Shown here: positions 1 to 8,651 of the stretch, one piece after another
How positions within the stretch are numbered: position 1 is the first letter of the stretch
Layout of the letters: every line of letters begins with the position of its first letter
Assembly: GCF_000931465.1 (NCBI RefSeq)
Contig: NZ_CP010892.1
Coordinates: forward strand, 434,001 to 498,000
Origin: Pseudomonas sp. MRSN 12121
GTDB lineage: Bacteria > Pseudomonadota > Gammaproteobacteria > Pseudomonadales > Pseudomonadaceae
Length of the DNA: 64,000 nt
Direction: 5' to 3'
Program-made: the position numbers and the translations under genes
Notes under the pieces: model-generated
What the model saw: only the letters and a program-made list of their open reading frames with translations
The model's database searches: none
Told to the model about the DNA's origin: nothing

Positions 1-426
1 TGGGCGCAACGCCCGCAGGGCTGGCTGGCCCTGGTGCTGTTGCTCGACCAGTTGCCGCGCATGCTCTATCGCGAAACCCCGAAAAGCTTCGCCGGCGACT
101 TGCGGGCCCAGGCCCTGGTAGCCCAGGGCATCGCCGCGGACTTCGACCGGCAACTGTTGCCGTTGCAGCGCAGCTTTATCTACCTGGTGTTCGAGCATTG
201 CGAGAATCTGGCGGTGCAGAACGAAGCGATTTCCCGCTTTGCCGCGTTGCACGATGAACAACCGGCGCAAGACCGGCCGGTGTTCGCCGATCATCTGGAC
301 TACGCCGAACGGCACCAGAAAATCATTGCCCGCTTCGGGCGCTTCCCCCACCGCAACCGGATCCTCGGGCGCGAATCGACGCCGGAAGAGCTGGCGTTCT
401 TGCGTGAGCCGGGTTCCAGCTTTTAA
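1..426 (+). CDS. DUF924 family protein, 3' part only
   Basis: The reading frame is open from base 1, so the 5' end lies outside the window; 141 codons are visible. The visible part begins within the conserved LLLLDQLPRMLYRET-like stretch (Leu-Asp-Gln-x-Pro-Arg) typical of the DUF924 family, followed by a helical C-terminus with FxHCEN and a HxKIIARFGRFPHRN segment. DUF924 proteins are small (about 180-200 aa), soluble, all-helical and of unknown function, with a TPR-like fold. No function can be given. It ends just before a REP inverted pair that separates it from the convergent chemoreceptor gene. Confidence 0.85.
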   Translation, partial: WAQRPQGWLALVLLLDQLPRMLYRETPKSFAGDLRAQALVAQGIAADFDRQLLPLQRSFIYLVFEHCENLAVQNEAISRFAALHDEQPAQDRPVFADHLDYAERHQKIIARFGRFPHRNRILGRESTPEELAFLREPGSSF

Positions 427-450
427 TCCTTCTGCGTTCTATAGATCGCT

Positions 451-528
451 ATCGCGGGCAAGCCTCGCTCCTACAAAGGTATGCGCGCACCTGTAGGAGC
501 GGCCGGTCGACGCTCGATTGCCCGCGAT
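451..528. repeat. REP inverted pair (REPIN), one arm with an insertion
   Basis: Bases 451-474 are a minus-strand copy of the Pseudomonas REP (complement of gtaggagcgaggcttgcc plus cgcga). Bases 493-528 hold a plus-strand copy interrupted by about 13 extra bases around ggtcgacgctcga. The two can form a hairpin between two convergent genes, where REPs usually sit. Confidence 0.85.
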
Positions 529-534
529 GCTTTT

Positions 535-2427
535 TCAGATCCGGAAACTGCCCACCAGTTGCTTCAGCCTTGCTGCTTGCTGTTCCAGGTCGGCGCAGGC
601 GCGCAGGGTGGCCTGGAGGTTTTCCACGCCTTCCTGGTTGAGGGTGTTGATCTGGTTGATGTCGACGTTGATCGACTCGACCACGGCGGTCTGTTCCTCG
701 GTGGCGGTGGCCACGGACTGGTTCATGCCGTCGATCTCGCCGATGCGCTGGGTCACGCTGCCCAGGCGCTCGCCGGCCTGGTTGGCGATGCCGACGCTGC
801 TTTCGCTCTCGCGCTGGCTGCTGGTCATGGTGCTCACCGCCTGGCGGGCGCCGACCTGCAGTTCCTCGATCATCTTCTGCACTTGCTGCGCCGAGTCCTG
901 GGTGCGGTGGGCGAGGTTGCGCACTTCGTCGGCGACCACCGCGAAACCGCGGCCGGCCTCGCCGGCGCGGGCGGCTTCGATGGCGGCGTTGAGCGCCAGC
1001 AGGTTGGTCTGCTGGGAGATGCTGGTGATGACTTCGAGGATCTGCCCGATGTTCACCGTGTTGCTGTTCAGGGTCTCGATATTGCCGCAGGAGTCGCTGA
1101 TCTTCGCCGACAGCTGCTGCATCGCGGCGATGGTCTGGTCGACCACGGCCTGGCCTTCGCTGGCCAGGTTGCGCGCGTCGCTGGAGTGCTGCGAGGCCAG
1201 CGCGGCGTTCTGGGCGATTTCCTGGGCGGCGGCGCCGAGCTGATTGATCGCCGCGGCGACGCTGCTGGTGCGCGAGGCCTGCTGGTCGGAGTTGAGCATC
1301 GATGAGTTCGAGGCGCTGACCACGCGCAGGGCCACTTCATTGACCTGGCCGGTGGCCGAGGCGACTTCGCGGATCGAGGTGTGGATGCGCTCGACGAAGC
1401 GGTTGAACGACACGCCCAGGGTGCCGAATTCGTCGTGGCCATGGATGGTCAGGCGCTTGGTCAGGTCGCCTTCGCCCTCGGCGATATCGTGCATCGCGCG
1501 GCCCATCAGGTGCAGCGGCTGCATCAGCACGCGGATCAGCATGCCCAGCAGGCCGATGATGATCGCCACGGCAATCAGCATGGCGACGATGGCCGAGGTA
1601 CGGAATTCGCTGAGCATCGAGAACGCGGTGTCCTTGTCCAGCACCAGCGCCACGTACCAGTCCGCCGAGGGCACGCCGTTGACGCGGGTGAAGGAGATGA
1701 ACTGGCGCTGGCCGTTCAGCTCGACTTCCTTCAGGCCCGGGCTGACCTGGGGCGCGCCGTTGGGGTAGGCCTCGCTGAGATTCTTGAGCACCAGCTTGCT
1801 GTCCGGGTGGATCAGGATCTTGCCGGCGGCGCTGACGATGAACGCCTGGCCGTGGCCGCCGAAGTTCAGCGAGTTGATGATGGCGCTGATGCTGGACAGG
1901 TCGATGTCGGCCCCGGCGACGCCGATGAAGCTGCCCTGGTGCTGGACCGGCGTCGCGACGGTGATTACCAGCTTGCCGGAAGAGGCCGCGATGTAGGGTT
2001 CGGTGACGATGGTCTGCTGGGCCGCGGTGGCCGCCTTGTACCAGCCGCGGGCGCGCGGGTCGTAGTCGGGCGCGCGGTTGCCTGCCGGAACGGAGAACAT
2101 CAGGCCGTCCTGGCCACCGAAGTAGCTGAGCTGGAAGTTGCTGGCGTAGGCGGGGAGGCCGACGCTGCGTTTCAGGCCGTCGAGGTCGCTGCCGTCCACG
2201 GCGACTTGCTGGGCCAGGGTGTGCAACAACTGGATGCGGCTTTCCAGCCAGGTCTGGATGTTGCTGCTGGTCAGGCTGCCGAGTTCCTGCATGGAGGACT
2301 CGCTGCTGCTGCGCAGGGCCTCGCGCTGTCGATAATCGTTGAACAGGATAAAACAGGCGAACGCGACGGCCACCACAAGAGCGGCGGCCAGCAGGATCTT
2401 GTGGCTGAATTTCATGTTTCTGGTCAT
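535..2427 (-). CDS. Methyl-accepting chemotaxis protein with amino-acid-type dCache domain (PctA-like)
   Basis: Inner-membrane chemoreceptor of about 630 aa. Order: TM1 ([18 protein letters not shown]), periplasmic double-Cache domain, TM2 ([19 protein letters not shown]), HAMP, and a cytoplasmic signalling hairpin with the highly conserved [18 protein letters not shown] tip. Counted from the first Met upstream (base 2469), Tyr136, Arg141, Trp143, Tyr144, Tyr159 and Asp188 have the spacing of the six-residue amino-acid-binding motif of PctA (Y121, R126, W128, Y129, Y144, D173). The ligand is therefore probably L-amino acids sensed by their amino and carboxyl groups. The start at 2427 ([10 protein letters not shown]) aligns with PctA-type N-termini; Met at 2415 is an alternative, and neither has a strong ribosome site. 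The gene is monocistronic and convergent with the DUF924 gene. Confidence 0.93.
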   Translation of the reverse strand: MTRNMKFSHKILLAAALVVAVAFACFILFNDYRQREALRSSSESSMQELGSLTSSNIQTWLESRIQLLHTLAQQVAVDGSDLDGLKRSVGLPAYASNFQLSYFGGQDGLMFSVPAGNRAPDYDPRARGWYKAATAAQQTIVTEPYIAASSGKLVITVATPVQHQGSFIGVAGADIDLSSISAIINSLNFGGHGQAFIVSAAGKILIHPDSKLVLKNLSEAYPNGAPQVSPGLKEVELNGQRQFISFTRVNGVPSADWYVALVLDKDTAFSMLSEFRTSAIVAMLIAVAIIIGLLGMLIRVLMQPLHLMGRAMHDIAEGEGDLTKRLTIHGHDEFGTLGVSFNRFVERIHTSIREVASATGQVNEVALRVVSASNSSMLNSDQQASRTSSVAAAINQLGAAAQEIAQNAALASQHSSDARNLASEGQAVVDQTIAAMQQLSAKISDSCGNIETLNSNTVNIGQILEVITSISQQTNLLALNAAIEAARAGEAGRGFAVVADEVRNLAHRTQDSAQQVQKMIEELQVGARQAVSTMTSSQRESESSVGIANQAGERLGSVTQRIGEIDGMNQSVATATEEQTAVVESINVDINQINTLNQEGVENLQATLRACADLEQQAARLKQLVGSFRI

Positions 2428-2708
2428 TAAGTGAACTACCGCGAGAGGGTGGTCAGCGAGGGGCGTCAATTTGCCATAACGGCGGTTTTTACGCTGCTTT
2501 TATGTCGACTGGCCATCACTCAACATGAGGTGCGCTGACGTTTGTCCGACGAAATGCTTTTTGCCCGCGCAAAGTGGTTGATTCCCGAGGAAATGCTGAG
2601 CGCTGCGTCACAATAAATAGCCATCCGGCTGGGGAACCAGACAGGGCTTTTCTCTTCTAAGCTTCTGGTTGGCAGCATGCCATCCCCCGTCCGTCCAGGA
2701 GTTTCACC

Positions 2709-2963
2709 ATGTCCCTGCGTTCTTTCGCTCTGTTGTCGTTCTGCGTGCTGTTGGCTGCATGCGGCAAGGTCAATCAGGAAAACTATTCCAAGCTGTCGGC
2801 CGGCATGCCCAAGGCCGAAGTTGAAAAACTGCTGGGCAAACCGACCGATTGTTCCGGCGCGCTGGGCATGTCCAGTTGCACTTGGGGCGACAAGAACAGC
2901 TTTATCAGCGTGCAGTACGCCGGTGACAAAGTGCTGATGTTTTCCGGGCAAGGCCTGAAGTAA
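2709..2963 (+). CDS. Small lipoprotein with BamE/OmlA-like fold (DUF3862 type)
   Basis: 84 aa. A lipoprotein signal peptide ends in LLAAC with the lipidated Cys at residue 18. The mature part has the pattern xxxKLxxGMxxAEVEKLLGxPxxC followed by a TWGDxxxxxxVxY strand, which is the short alpha-alpha-beta-beta layout of BamE/SmpA/DUF3862 proteins. Cys48 and Cys57 could form a disulfide. The ribosome site is ccaggag upstream of the ATG. It lies 36 bp ahead of the lipocalin gene in the same direction. Exact role unknown; probably an outer-membrane or periplasmic lipoprotein. Confidence 0.8.
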   Translation: MSLRSFALLSFCVLLAACGKVNQENYSKLSAGMPKAEVEKLLGKPTDCSGALGMSSCTWGDKNSFISVQYAGDKVLMFSGQGLK

Positions 2964-2999
2964 AAAAAACCGGGGCCGTGCGCCCGCGGGAGAAAAATA

Positions 3000-3569
3000 A
3001 TGATGCGTTTGGTAGTCACCCTTCTCGCCGGCCTGTTACTGGCTGGCTGCGCCACGTCCCGGGACGATTCGCTGGCGCCCAAGACCGTTGATCACGTCGA
3101 TCTCAAGCGTTACCAAGGGACCTGGTACGAGTTGGCGCGTTTGCCGATGTATTTCCAGCGCAATTGCGCGCAATCCGAAGCCCGTTACACCCTGCTGCCC
3201 GACGCCAACATGGCGGTGCTCAACCGCTGCCTGACCGCCGACTGGCAATGGGAAGAGGTGCGGGGCACGGCAACGCCACAGGCGCCGGGTAAAACCGACA
3301 AGCTGTGGGTCGAGTTCGATACCTGGTTTTCCCGGCTGATACCGGGCCTGGCCAAGGGCGATTACTGGGTGCTGTACGTGAGCGACGACTACAAGACCGC
3401 GATTGTCGGCAACCCGGACCGGCGTTACCTGTGGCTGTTGTCACGCCGGCCGAATGTCAGCGAGGCGGTTCGTGAGGACCTGCTGAGCAGGGCGCGCCAG
3501 CAGGGTTATGACACCACTCGCCTGATCTGGCGAGTGTCGGACAAGGCGATGGCCAAGACCTCGAAATGA
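3000..3569 (+). CDS. blc: Outer-membrane lipoprotein lipocalin (Blc family)
   Basis: 189 aa. The lipoprotein signal has LLLAGC with Cys17 as the lipidation site. The lipocalin signature G-T-W-Y-E-L-A-R is at residues 40-47, followed by the strand pattern of a single eight-stranded barrel (YTLL, VEFDT, YWVLYVSDDYKTAIVGNPDR, YLWLLSRRP). The family binds lysophospholipids or fatty acids and is anchored to the outer membrane; it is stress- or starvation-induced in E. coli. Two in-frame ATGs (3000, 3003) follow a gggag ribosome site. Confidence 0.9.
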   Translation: MMRLVVTLLAGLLLAGCATSRDDSLAPKTVDHVDLKRYQGTWYELARLPMYFQRNCAQSEARYTLLPDANMAVLNRCLTADWQWEEVRGTATPQAPGKTDKLWVEFDTWFSRLIPGLAKGDYWVLYVSDDYKTAIVGNPDRRYLWLLSRRPNVSEAVREDLLSRARQQGYDTTRLIWRVSDKAMAKTSK

Positions 3570-3612
3570 TCCCCGCGCGGGAGCCAGCCAACTGGCCCCC
3601 GCGTTCGTGGTT

Positions 3613-4977
3613 TCAGCCGAGCAGCTCGCGCAGCACCTGGGTGAAGGCGCGGTTGCTGTCTTCTTCGCCGGCGTGACGGCCGTCGCGCACGACCCACTGA
3701 CCATTGACCAGCACATCGCGCACCTGGCGATCGCCGCCGGCGAACAGCCAGCGGTTGAGGATGCCGTCGCCATCGGCGGTGGCCAGGTAAGGATCGTTGC
3801 CGTCGAGCACCAGCCAGTCGGCGCGCTTGCCCACCTCCAGGGCGCCGATCGGCTGCCCCAGGGCCTGGGCGCCACCGTCCAGCGCGGCGTCGTACAGGGT
3901 CCGGCCGACCATCGGCTGGTCGCTGCGGTACAGGCGGTTGCGGCGCTGGTCGCGCAGGCGCTGGCCGTATTCCAGCCAGCGCAGTTCTTCCACCACGCTC
4001 AGCGACACATGGCTGTCGGAACCGATGCCCAGGCGGCCGCCCTGGGCGAGGAAATCCACGGCGGGGAAAATCCCGTCGCCGAGGTTGGCCTCGGTGGTCA
4101 GGCACAGGCCGGCGATCGCCTTGCTGCGCGCCATGAGGCTGACTTCCTCGGCGTTGGCGTGGGTCGCGTGGACCAGGCACCAGCGCTGGTCGACCTCGGT
4201 ATTTTCATACAGCCATTGCAGCGGCCGGCGCCCGCTCCAGGTCAGGCAGTCGTCGACTTCCTTCTGTTGTTCGGCAATGTGGATATGCACCGGGCACTGC
4301 TGGTCGCTGGCGGCCAACACGTCGCTGATCTGCTGCGGAGTGACCGCGCGCAACGAATGGAAGCACAGCCCCAGTTGCTGAGTCGGTTGTCCGGCCAGCA
4401 GCGGTTGCAGGCGGCTTTGCAGCTTGAGGTAGTTTTCCGTGCTGTTGATGAAGCGGCGCTGGCCGTCATTCGGCGCCTGGCCGCCGAAGCCCGAGTGGCT
4501 GTACAGCACGGGCAGCAGGGTCAGGCCGATACCGGCGGCGCTGGCGGCCTGGCTGATGCGCAGCGACAGTTCGGCCGGATCGGCGTAGGCCTGGCCGCTG
4601 GTGTCGTGGTGCACGTAATGGAATTCGGCGACCGAGGTGTAGCCGCACTTGAGCATCTCGATGTACAGCTGGCGGGCGATGACGCCCAGTTGCTCCGGGC
4701 TGATCTTGCCCACCAGGCGATACATCAGGTCGCGCCAGGTCCAGAAGCTGTCGTTGGGGTTGCCGGCCACTTCCGCCAGCCCGGCCATCGCCCGCTGGAA
4801 GGCGTGGGAGTGCAGGTTGGGCATGCCCGGCAGCAGCGGGCCCTTCAGCCGTTCCGCGCCTTCTGCGCTGGCATTGGCCTGGATGTGGGTCAGCAGGCCG
4901 TCGGCACCGACCTCAAGACGTACGTTGTTGGCCCATCCGTTAGGCAGCAGTGCGCGTTCGGCAAAGAAGGCGGACAT
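3613..4977 (-). CDS. hutF: Formimidoylglutamate deiminase
   Basis: 454 aa amidohydrolase-superfamily enzyme. It converts N-formimidoyl-L-glutamate to N-formyl-L-glutamate and ammonia, the step that defines the five-step histidine pathway of pseudomonads. Metal ligands are visible: His56 and His58 (LHSHAF), His233 (HIHIAEQ), His270 (LVHATH) and Asp321 (IGSDSH). The length matches the family. It is transcribed alone, divergently from hutCD. A HutC-like operator lies in the shared 107-bp upstream region, so repression by HutC with relief by urocanate is expected. Confidence 0.97.
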   Translation of the reverse strand: MSAFFAERALLPNGWANNVRLEVGADGLLTHIQANASAEGAERLKGPLLPGMPNLHSHAFQRAMAGLAEVAGNPNDSFWTWRDLMYRLVGKISPEQLGVIARQLYIEMLKCGYTSVAEFHYVHHDTSGQAYADPAELSLRISQAASAAGIGLTLLPVLYSHSGFGGQAPNDGQRRFINSTENYLKLQSRLQPLLAGQPTQQLGLCFHSLRAVTPQQISDVLAASDQQCPVHIHIAEQQKEVDDCLTWSGRRPLQWLYENTEVDQRWCLVHATHANAEEVSLMARSKAIAGLCLTTEANLGDGIFPAVDFLAQGGRLGIGSDSHVSLSVVEELRWLEYGQRLRDQRRNRLYRSDQPMVGRTLYDAALDGGAQALGQPIGALEVGKRADWLVLDGNDPYLATADGDGILNRWLFAGGDRQVRDVLVNGQWVVRDGRHAGEEDSNRAFTQVLRELLG

Positions 4978-5004
4978 GGTTCAAGCACCCCGTCGTGTGT
5001 TATT

Positions 5005-5020
5005 TGTATATACATATACA
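5005..5020. promoter_or_regulatory. Candidate HutC operator between hutF and hutC
   Basis: TGTATATACA (5005-5014) is a perfect palindrome and matches the core of the site before hutU. An overlapping TATACA follows to 5020. It lies between the divergent hutF and hutC starts, placed to repress hutF and to autoregulate hutC. GntR/HutC-family repressors bind such palindromes and are released by urocanate. Assignment is by similarity of the two sites and by position. Confidence 0.7.
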
Positions 5021-5084
5021 GACGTTTGCCTGCTCGGTAAACTCCGGCAAGCTACCCACTTTTATTCGCCAACAAGGATTTCCC

Positions 5085-5834
5085 GTGCCGACTCCGCCCG
5101 CCAACTCCCCGCTGGCCGCCCAATTGGGCGATAGTCCGGCGCCCTTGTATGCCCGCGTCAAGCAGATGATCACCCAGCAGATCGAGAGCGGAAACTGGCC
5201 GCCGCACTACCGCGTGCCCTCGGAAAGCGAGCTGGTCAGCCAGCTGGGTTTCAGCCGCATGACGATCAACCGCGCGCTGCGCGAGATGACCGCCGAAGGC
5301 ATGCTGGTGCGCATGCAAGGGGTCGGCACCTTCGTTGCCGAGCCCAAGAGCCAGTCGGCGCTGTTCGAGGTGCACAACATCGCCGACGAGATCGCCTCGC
5401 GCGGTCATCGCCATACCTGCAAGGTCATCACCCTGGGTGAAGAAGCGGCCGGCTCCGAGCGCGCCGTGGCCCTGGAAATGCGCGAAGGGCAGCGGGTGTT
5501 CCATTCGCTGATCGTGCATTTCGAGAACGATATCCCGGTGCAGATCGAGGACCGTTTCGTCAACGCGCTGGTAGCGCCGGACTACCTCAAGCAGGACTTC
5601 ACCCTGCAGACCCCCTACGCCTACCTGAACCAGGTCGCGCCGCTGACCGAGGGCGAGCACGTGGTCGAGGCGATCCTGGCCGAGCCCGAAGAATGCAAGT
5701 TGCTGCAGATCGAGCGCGGCGAGCCGTGCCTGCTGATTCGTCGCCGGACCTGGTCCGGCCGCCAGCCGGTAACGGCCGCGCGCCTGATCCACCCCGGTTC
5801 CCGTCATAGCCTGGAAGGGCGGTTTCACAAGTAA
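5085..5834 (+). CDS. hutC: Histidine utilisation repressor, GntR/HutC family
   Basis: 249 aa. An N-terminal GntR winged helix (about residues 20-90; YRVPSESELVSQLGFSRMTI) is followed by a C-terminal UTRA ligand domain (about 110-245). The GTG at 5085, with aaggat about 6 bases upstream, is chosen: it gives the family length and avoids a 45-residue extension that would run through the hutF promoter. HutC binds operators in the hut region and releases DNA on binding urocanate. hutD starts 9 bp after its stop, so the two are co-transcribed. Confidence 0.96.
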   Translation: MPTPPANSPLAAQLGDSPAPLYARVKQMITQQIESGNWPPHYRVPSESELVSQLGFSRMTINRALREMTAEGMLVRMQGVGTFVAEPKSQSALFEVHNIADEIASRGHRHTCKVITLGEEAAGSERAVALEMREGQRVFHSLIVHFENDIPVQIEDRFVNALVAPDYLKQDFTLQTPYAYLNQVAPLTEGEHVVEAILAEPEECKLLQIERGEPCLLIRRRTWSGRQPVTAARLIHPGSRHSLEGRFHK

Positions 5835-5843
5835 GGGGCGTCA

Positions 5844-6416
5844 ATGACTCAATTGAATGTTTTGCGTGCGGCCAGCTACCCGCGTATGCCGTGGAAGAAC
5901 GGCGGCGGCAGCACCGAAGAGATCACCCGGGACGCCGGCGTCGGCCTGGAAGGTTTCGGCTGGCGGTTGTCGATCGCCGATATCGGCGAGTCCGGAGGCT
6001 TTTCCAGCTTCGTCGGCTACCAGCGCATCATCACCGTCTTGCAGGGGGCCGGCATGACCCTGAGCGTGGACGGCCAGGACACCCGCCAGCTGCTAGCGCT
6101 GGATCCCTTTGCCTTCAGCGGCGCCAGCCAGGTGGCCTGTACCCTGGTCGACGGGCCGATTCGCGACTTCAACCTGATCTACGCGCCGGATCGCTACAGC
6201 GCTCGCCTGCAATGGCTGCAAGCGGGACAGCGCTTCTTCACCCAGGCTGGCACGCTGCTGATATTCAGCGTGGCCGACGAAATGCGCGTCGACCTGGGTG
6301 ACGGCATCGCGGCCTCGCTCGAGCGCCATGACTGCCTGCAACTGCTCGATAACCCCGGCTTGCGCGAAGTCAGCGTTGGCGGTGCCTGCTGTGCCATCGA
6401 GCTGACGGCCCTCTGA
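5844..6416 (+). CDS. hutD: HutD family protein, hut operon governor
   Basis: 190 aa bicupin-fold protein with the signature PRMPWKNGGGSTEEI near residue 15-30 and repeated beta-strand segments (GFGWRLSIADI, FNLIYAPDRY). A ribosome site aaggggcg precedes the ATG. In P. fluorescens SBW25, HutD is known to limit the maximum expression of hut genes, probably by binding a pathway intermediate; it is not an enzyme of the pathway. Co-transcribed with hutC. Confidence 0.93.
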   Translation: MTQLNVLRAASYPRMPWKNGGGSTEEITRDAGVGLEGFGWRLSIADIGESGGFSSFVGYQRIITVLQGAGMTLSVDGQDTRQLLALDPFAFSGASQVACTLVDGPIRDFNLIYAPDRYSARLQWLQAGQRFFTQAGTLLIFSVADEMRVDLGDGIAASLERHDCLQLLDNPGLREVSVGGACCAIELTAL

Positions 6417-6423
6417 TCCTGTT

Positions 6424-6440
6424 GTAGCCGCTGCCGCGAG
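6424..6440. repeat. Single arm of the long inverted-repeat family
   Basis: gtagccgctgccgcgag matches the outer arm of the elements at 16224-16323 and 28953-29096. The right arm is not recognisable, so this is probably a decayed copy after hutD. Confidence 0.5.
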
Positions 6441-6538
6441 CTTCGCGAGGTTCCTCGAACCTCGTCGTCGCCCGCGGCGGTGGTCGGATAAAGCGCGTTT
6501 CCCTCTCTCCCTCCTGTTGTTTCCCTCGCGCACCACTT

Positions 6539-6584
6539 TGTTACCGAATGCCCCAGCGTGGCGCAAAGCTACGTCCAAGTAACA
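6539..6584. promoter_or_regulatory. Possible enhancer-binding site (TGTTAC...GTAACA)
   Basis: TGTTAC (6539-6544) and GTAACA (6579-6584) form an inverted pair 34 bp apart, about 110-160 bp upstream of the sigma-54 promoter, the usual place for an activator such as CbrB or NtrC, both of which control hut genes in pseudomonads. No classical NtrC palindrome was seen. The link to a particular activator is inference. Confidence 0.35.
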
Positions 6585-6695
6585 GCCTCTCTTCTTCCAG
6601 CCAGATCCTTCACGAAAAAAACATCGGCCCTGAAACCCTTGCTCCAAAGGGCTTTGCGCCCCAGCGAAAATTTTCTTGTGGGCTCTGATCATGAG

Positions 6696-6712
6696 TTGGC
6701 CGCTTGATTGCA
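6696..6712 (+). promoter_or_regulatory. Sigma-54 promoter of hutU operon
   Basis: TTGGC (6696-6700) and TTGCA (6708-6712) place the invariant GG (6698-6699) and GC (6710-6711) exactly 10 bp apart, matching the -24/-12 consensus. Transcription would start near 6722. The hutU operon of P. fluorescens is known to depend on RpoN with CbrB or NtrC. Confidence 0.8.
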
Positions 6713-6716
6713 TATG

Positions 6717-6730
6717 CTTGTATGTACAAG
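6717..6730. promoter_or_regulatory. HutC operator at hutU start site
   Basis: CTTGTATGTACAAG is a perfect 14-bp palindrome directly downstream of the -12 element. It covers the predicted transcription start, a position that would block promoter escape or open-complex formation. It shares TGTA-N2-TACA with the hutF-hutC site. Confidence 0.8.
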
Positions 6731-6850
6731 TAAAGACGTATGCGTATAAGTCGCAGCGTCGCCCCTGATTCGCTTGCGGCGCAGCCTCTGCGCGCAGGCA
6801 TGCTCGCCCACTGCCTGGGCTGGTTGGATTGATCGCTGAGGAGTTTTTCC

Positions 6851-8533
6851 GTGACTGAGAACAAAGCTACGAAATACCGGAACGTCGAAATTCGCGCTGC
6901 CCGCGGCAACAAGCTGACCGCCAAGAGCTGGCTGACAGAAGCACCGCTGCGCATGCTGATGAACAACCTCGATCCGGAAGTCGCCGAGAATCCGAAGGAG
7001 CTGGTGGTTTACGGCGGCATCGGCCGTGCCGCGCGCAACTGGGAGTGCTACGACAAGATCGTCGAGAGCCTGACCAACCTGAATGACGACGAAACCCTGC
7101 TGGTACAATCCGGCAAGCCGGTCGGCGTGTTCAAGACCCACAGCAACGCACCGCGCGTGCTGATCGCCAACTCCAACCTGGTGCCGCACTGGGCCACCTG
7201 GGAACACTTCAACGAACTGGATGCCAAGGGCCTGGCCATGTACGGCCAGATGACCGCCGGCAGCTGGATCTACATCGGCAGCCAGGGCATCGTCCAGGGC
7301 ACCTACGAAACCTTCGTCGAGGCTGGCCGCCAGCATTACAACGGCAACCTCACCGGCCGTTGGGTACTCACTGCCGGCCTCGGCGGCATGGGTGGCGCCC
7401 AGCCGCTGGCCGCGACCCTGGCCGGCGCCTGCTCGCTGAACATCGAATGCCAGCAGACCAGCATCGACTTCCGCCTGCGCAGCCGCTATGTCGACGAGCA
7501 GGCCAAGGACCTGGACGACGCCCTGGCGCGCATCGCCAAGTACACCGCCGAAGGCCGTGCCATCTCCATCGCCCTGCTGGGCAACGCCGCCGAGATCCTG
7601 CCGGAGCTGGTCCGTCGTGGCGTGCGTCCGGACATGGTCACCGACCAGACCAGCGCCCACGACCCGCTCAACGGCTACCTGCCGGCCGGCTGGAGCTGGG
7701 AGCAGTACCGCGAGCGCGCCAAGACCGAGCCGGCCGCTGTGGTCAAGGCCGCCAAGCAATCGATGGCCGTGCACGTCAAGGCGATGCTCGACTTCCAGAA
7801 GCAGGGCGTGCCGACCTTCGACTACGGCAACAACATCCGCCAGATGGCCCAGGAAGAAGGCGTCGAGAACGCCTTCGACTTCCCGGGCTTCGTGCCGGCC
7901 TATATCCGTCCGCTGTTCTGCCGCGGCATCGGGCCGTTCCGCTGGGCCGCGCTGTCGGGCGATCCGCAGGACATCTACAAGACCGACGCCAAGGTCAAGG
8001 AACTGATCCCGGACGACGCGCACCTGCACAAATGGCTGGACATGGCGCGTGAACGCATCAGCTTCCAGGGCCTGCCGGCGCGGATCTGCTGGGTGGGCCT
8101 GGGCCTGCGCGCCAAGCTCGGCCTGGCGTTCAACGAAATGGTGCGTAGCGGCGAGCTGTCGGCGCCGGTCGTCATCGGTCGCGACCACCTGGACTCCGGT
8201 TCGGTCTCCAGCCCGAACCGCGAAACCGAATCGATGCAGGACGGTTCCGACGCCGTGTCCGACTGGCCGCTGCTCAACGCCCTGCTGAACACCGCCAGCG
8301 GCGCGACCTGGGTTTCCCTGCACCACGGCGGCGGCGTCGGCATGGGCTTCTCCCAGCACTCCGGGATGGTGATCGTCTGCGATGGCACCGACGAAGCGGC
8401 CGAACGTATCGCACGCGTGCTGACCAACGACCCGGGCACCGGTGTCATGCGCCACGCCGATGCCGGTTACCAGATCGCCATCGACTGCGCCAAGGAACAA
8501 GGCCTGAACCTGCCGATGATCACCGGCAAATAA
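6851..8533 (+). CDS. hutU: Urocanate hydratase
   Basis: 560 aa. Converts urocanate to 4-imidazolone-5-propionate using tightly bound NAD+. The sequence is near-identical in layout to the P. putida enzyme: [10 protein letters not shown] near the N-terminus, NAD-binding [15 protein letters not shown], and [12 protein letters not shown], in which Cys413 corresponds to the conserved active-site Cys410 of P. putida. A GTG start at 6851 has gaggag 6-7 bases upstream. First gene of a long operon running to hutG. Confidence 0.98.
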   Translation: MTENKATKYRNVEIRAARGNKLTAKSWLTEAPLRMLMNNLDPEVAENPKELVVYGGIGRAARNWECYDKIVESLTNLNDDETLLVQSGKPVGVFKTHSNAPRVLIANSNLVPHWATWEHFNELDAKGLAMYGQMTAGSWIYIGSQGIVQGTYETFVEAGRQHYNGNLTGRWVLTAGLGGMGGAQPLAATLAGACSLNIECQQTSIDFRLRSRYVDEQAKDLDDALARIAKYTAEGRAISIALLGNAAEILPELVRRGVRPDMVTDQTSAHDPLNGYLPAGWSWEQYRERAKTEPAAVVKAAKQSMAVHVKAMLDFQKQGVPTFDYGNNIRQMAQEEGVENAFDFPGFVPAYIRPLFCRGIGPFRWAALSGDPQDIYKTDAKVKELIPDDAHLHKWLDMARERISFQGLPARICWVGLGLRAKLGLAFNEMVRSGELSAPVVIGRDHLDSGSVSSPNRETESMQDGSDAVSDWPLLNALLNTASGATWVSLHHGGGVGMGFSQHSGMVIVCDGTDEAAERIARVLTNDPGTGVMRHADAGYQIAIDCAKEQGLNLPMITGK

Positions 8534-8651
8534 GTTCTCGGCGGTTCGCCGCCAGGACCAGGGAAGAAGCCGCCGCACACGGCCGTGCGGTGGCTTGGTC
8601 CATGTAGCAGAGCTTTGACATGACAAAAAATCTCCTGGGAGAACAATAACG

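Larger units (their letters stand above)
6417..6850. other. hutD-hutU intergenic region (434 bp)
   Basis: No gene is supported here. It contains a degenerate arm of the long inverted-repeat family (6424-6440), an inverted TGTTAC...GTAACA pair (6539-6584) that could bind an enhancer protein, a sigma-54 type promoter (6696-6712), and a HutC operator over the predicted start site (6717-6730). The hutU leader would be about 125 nt long. Confidence 0.7.
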
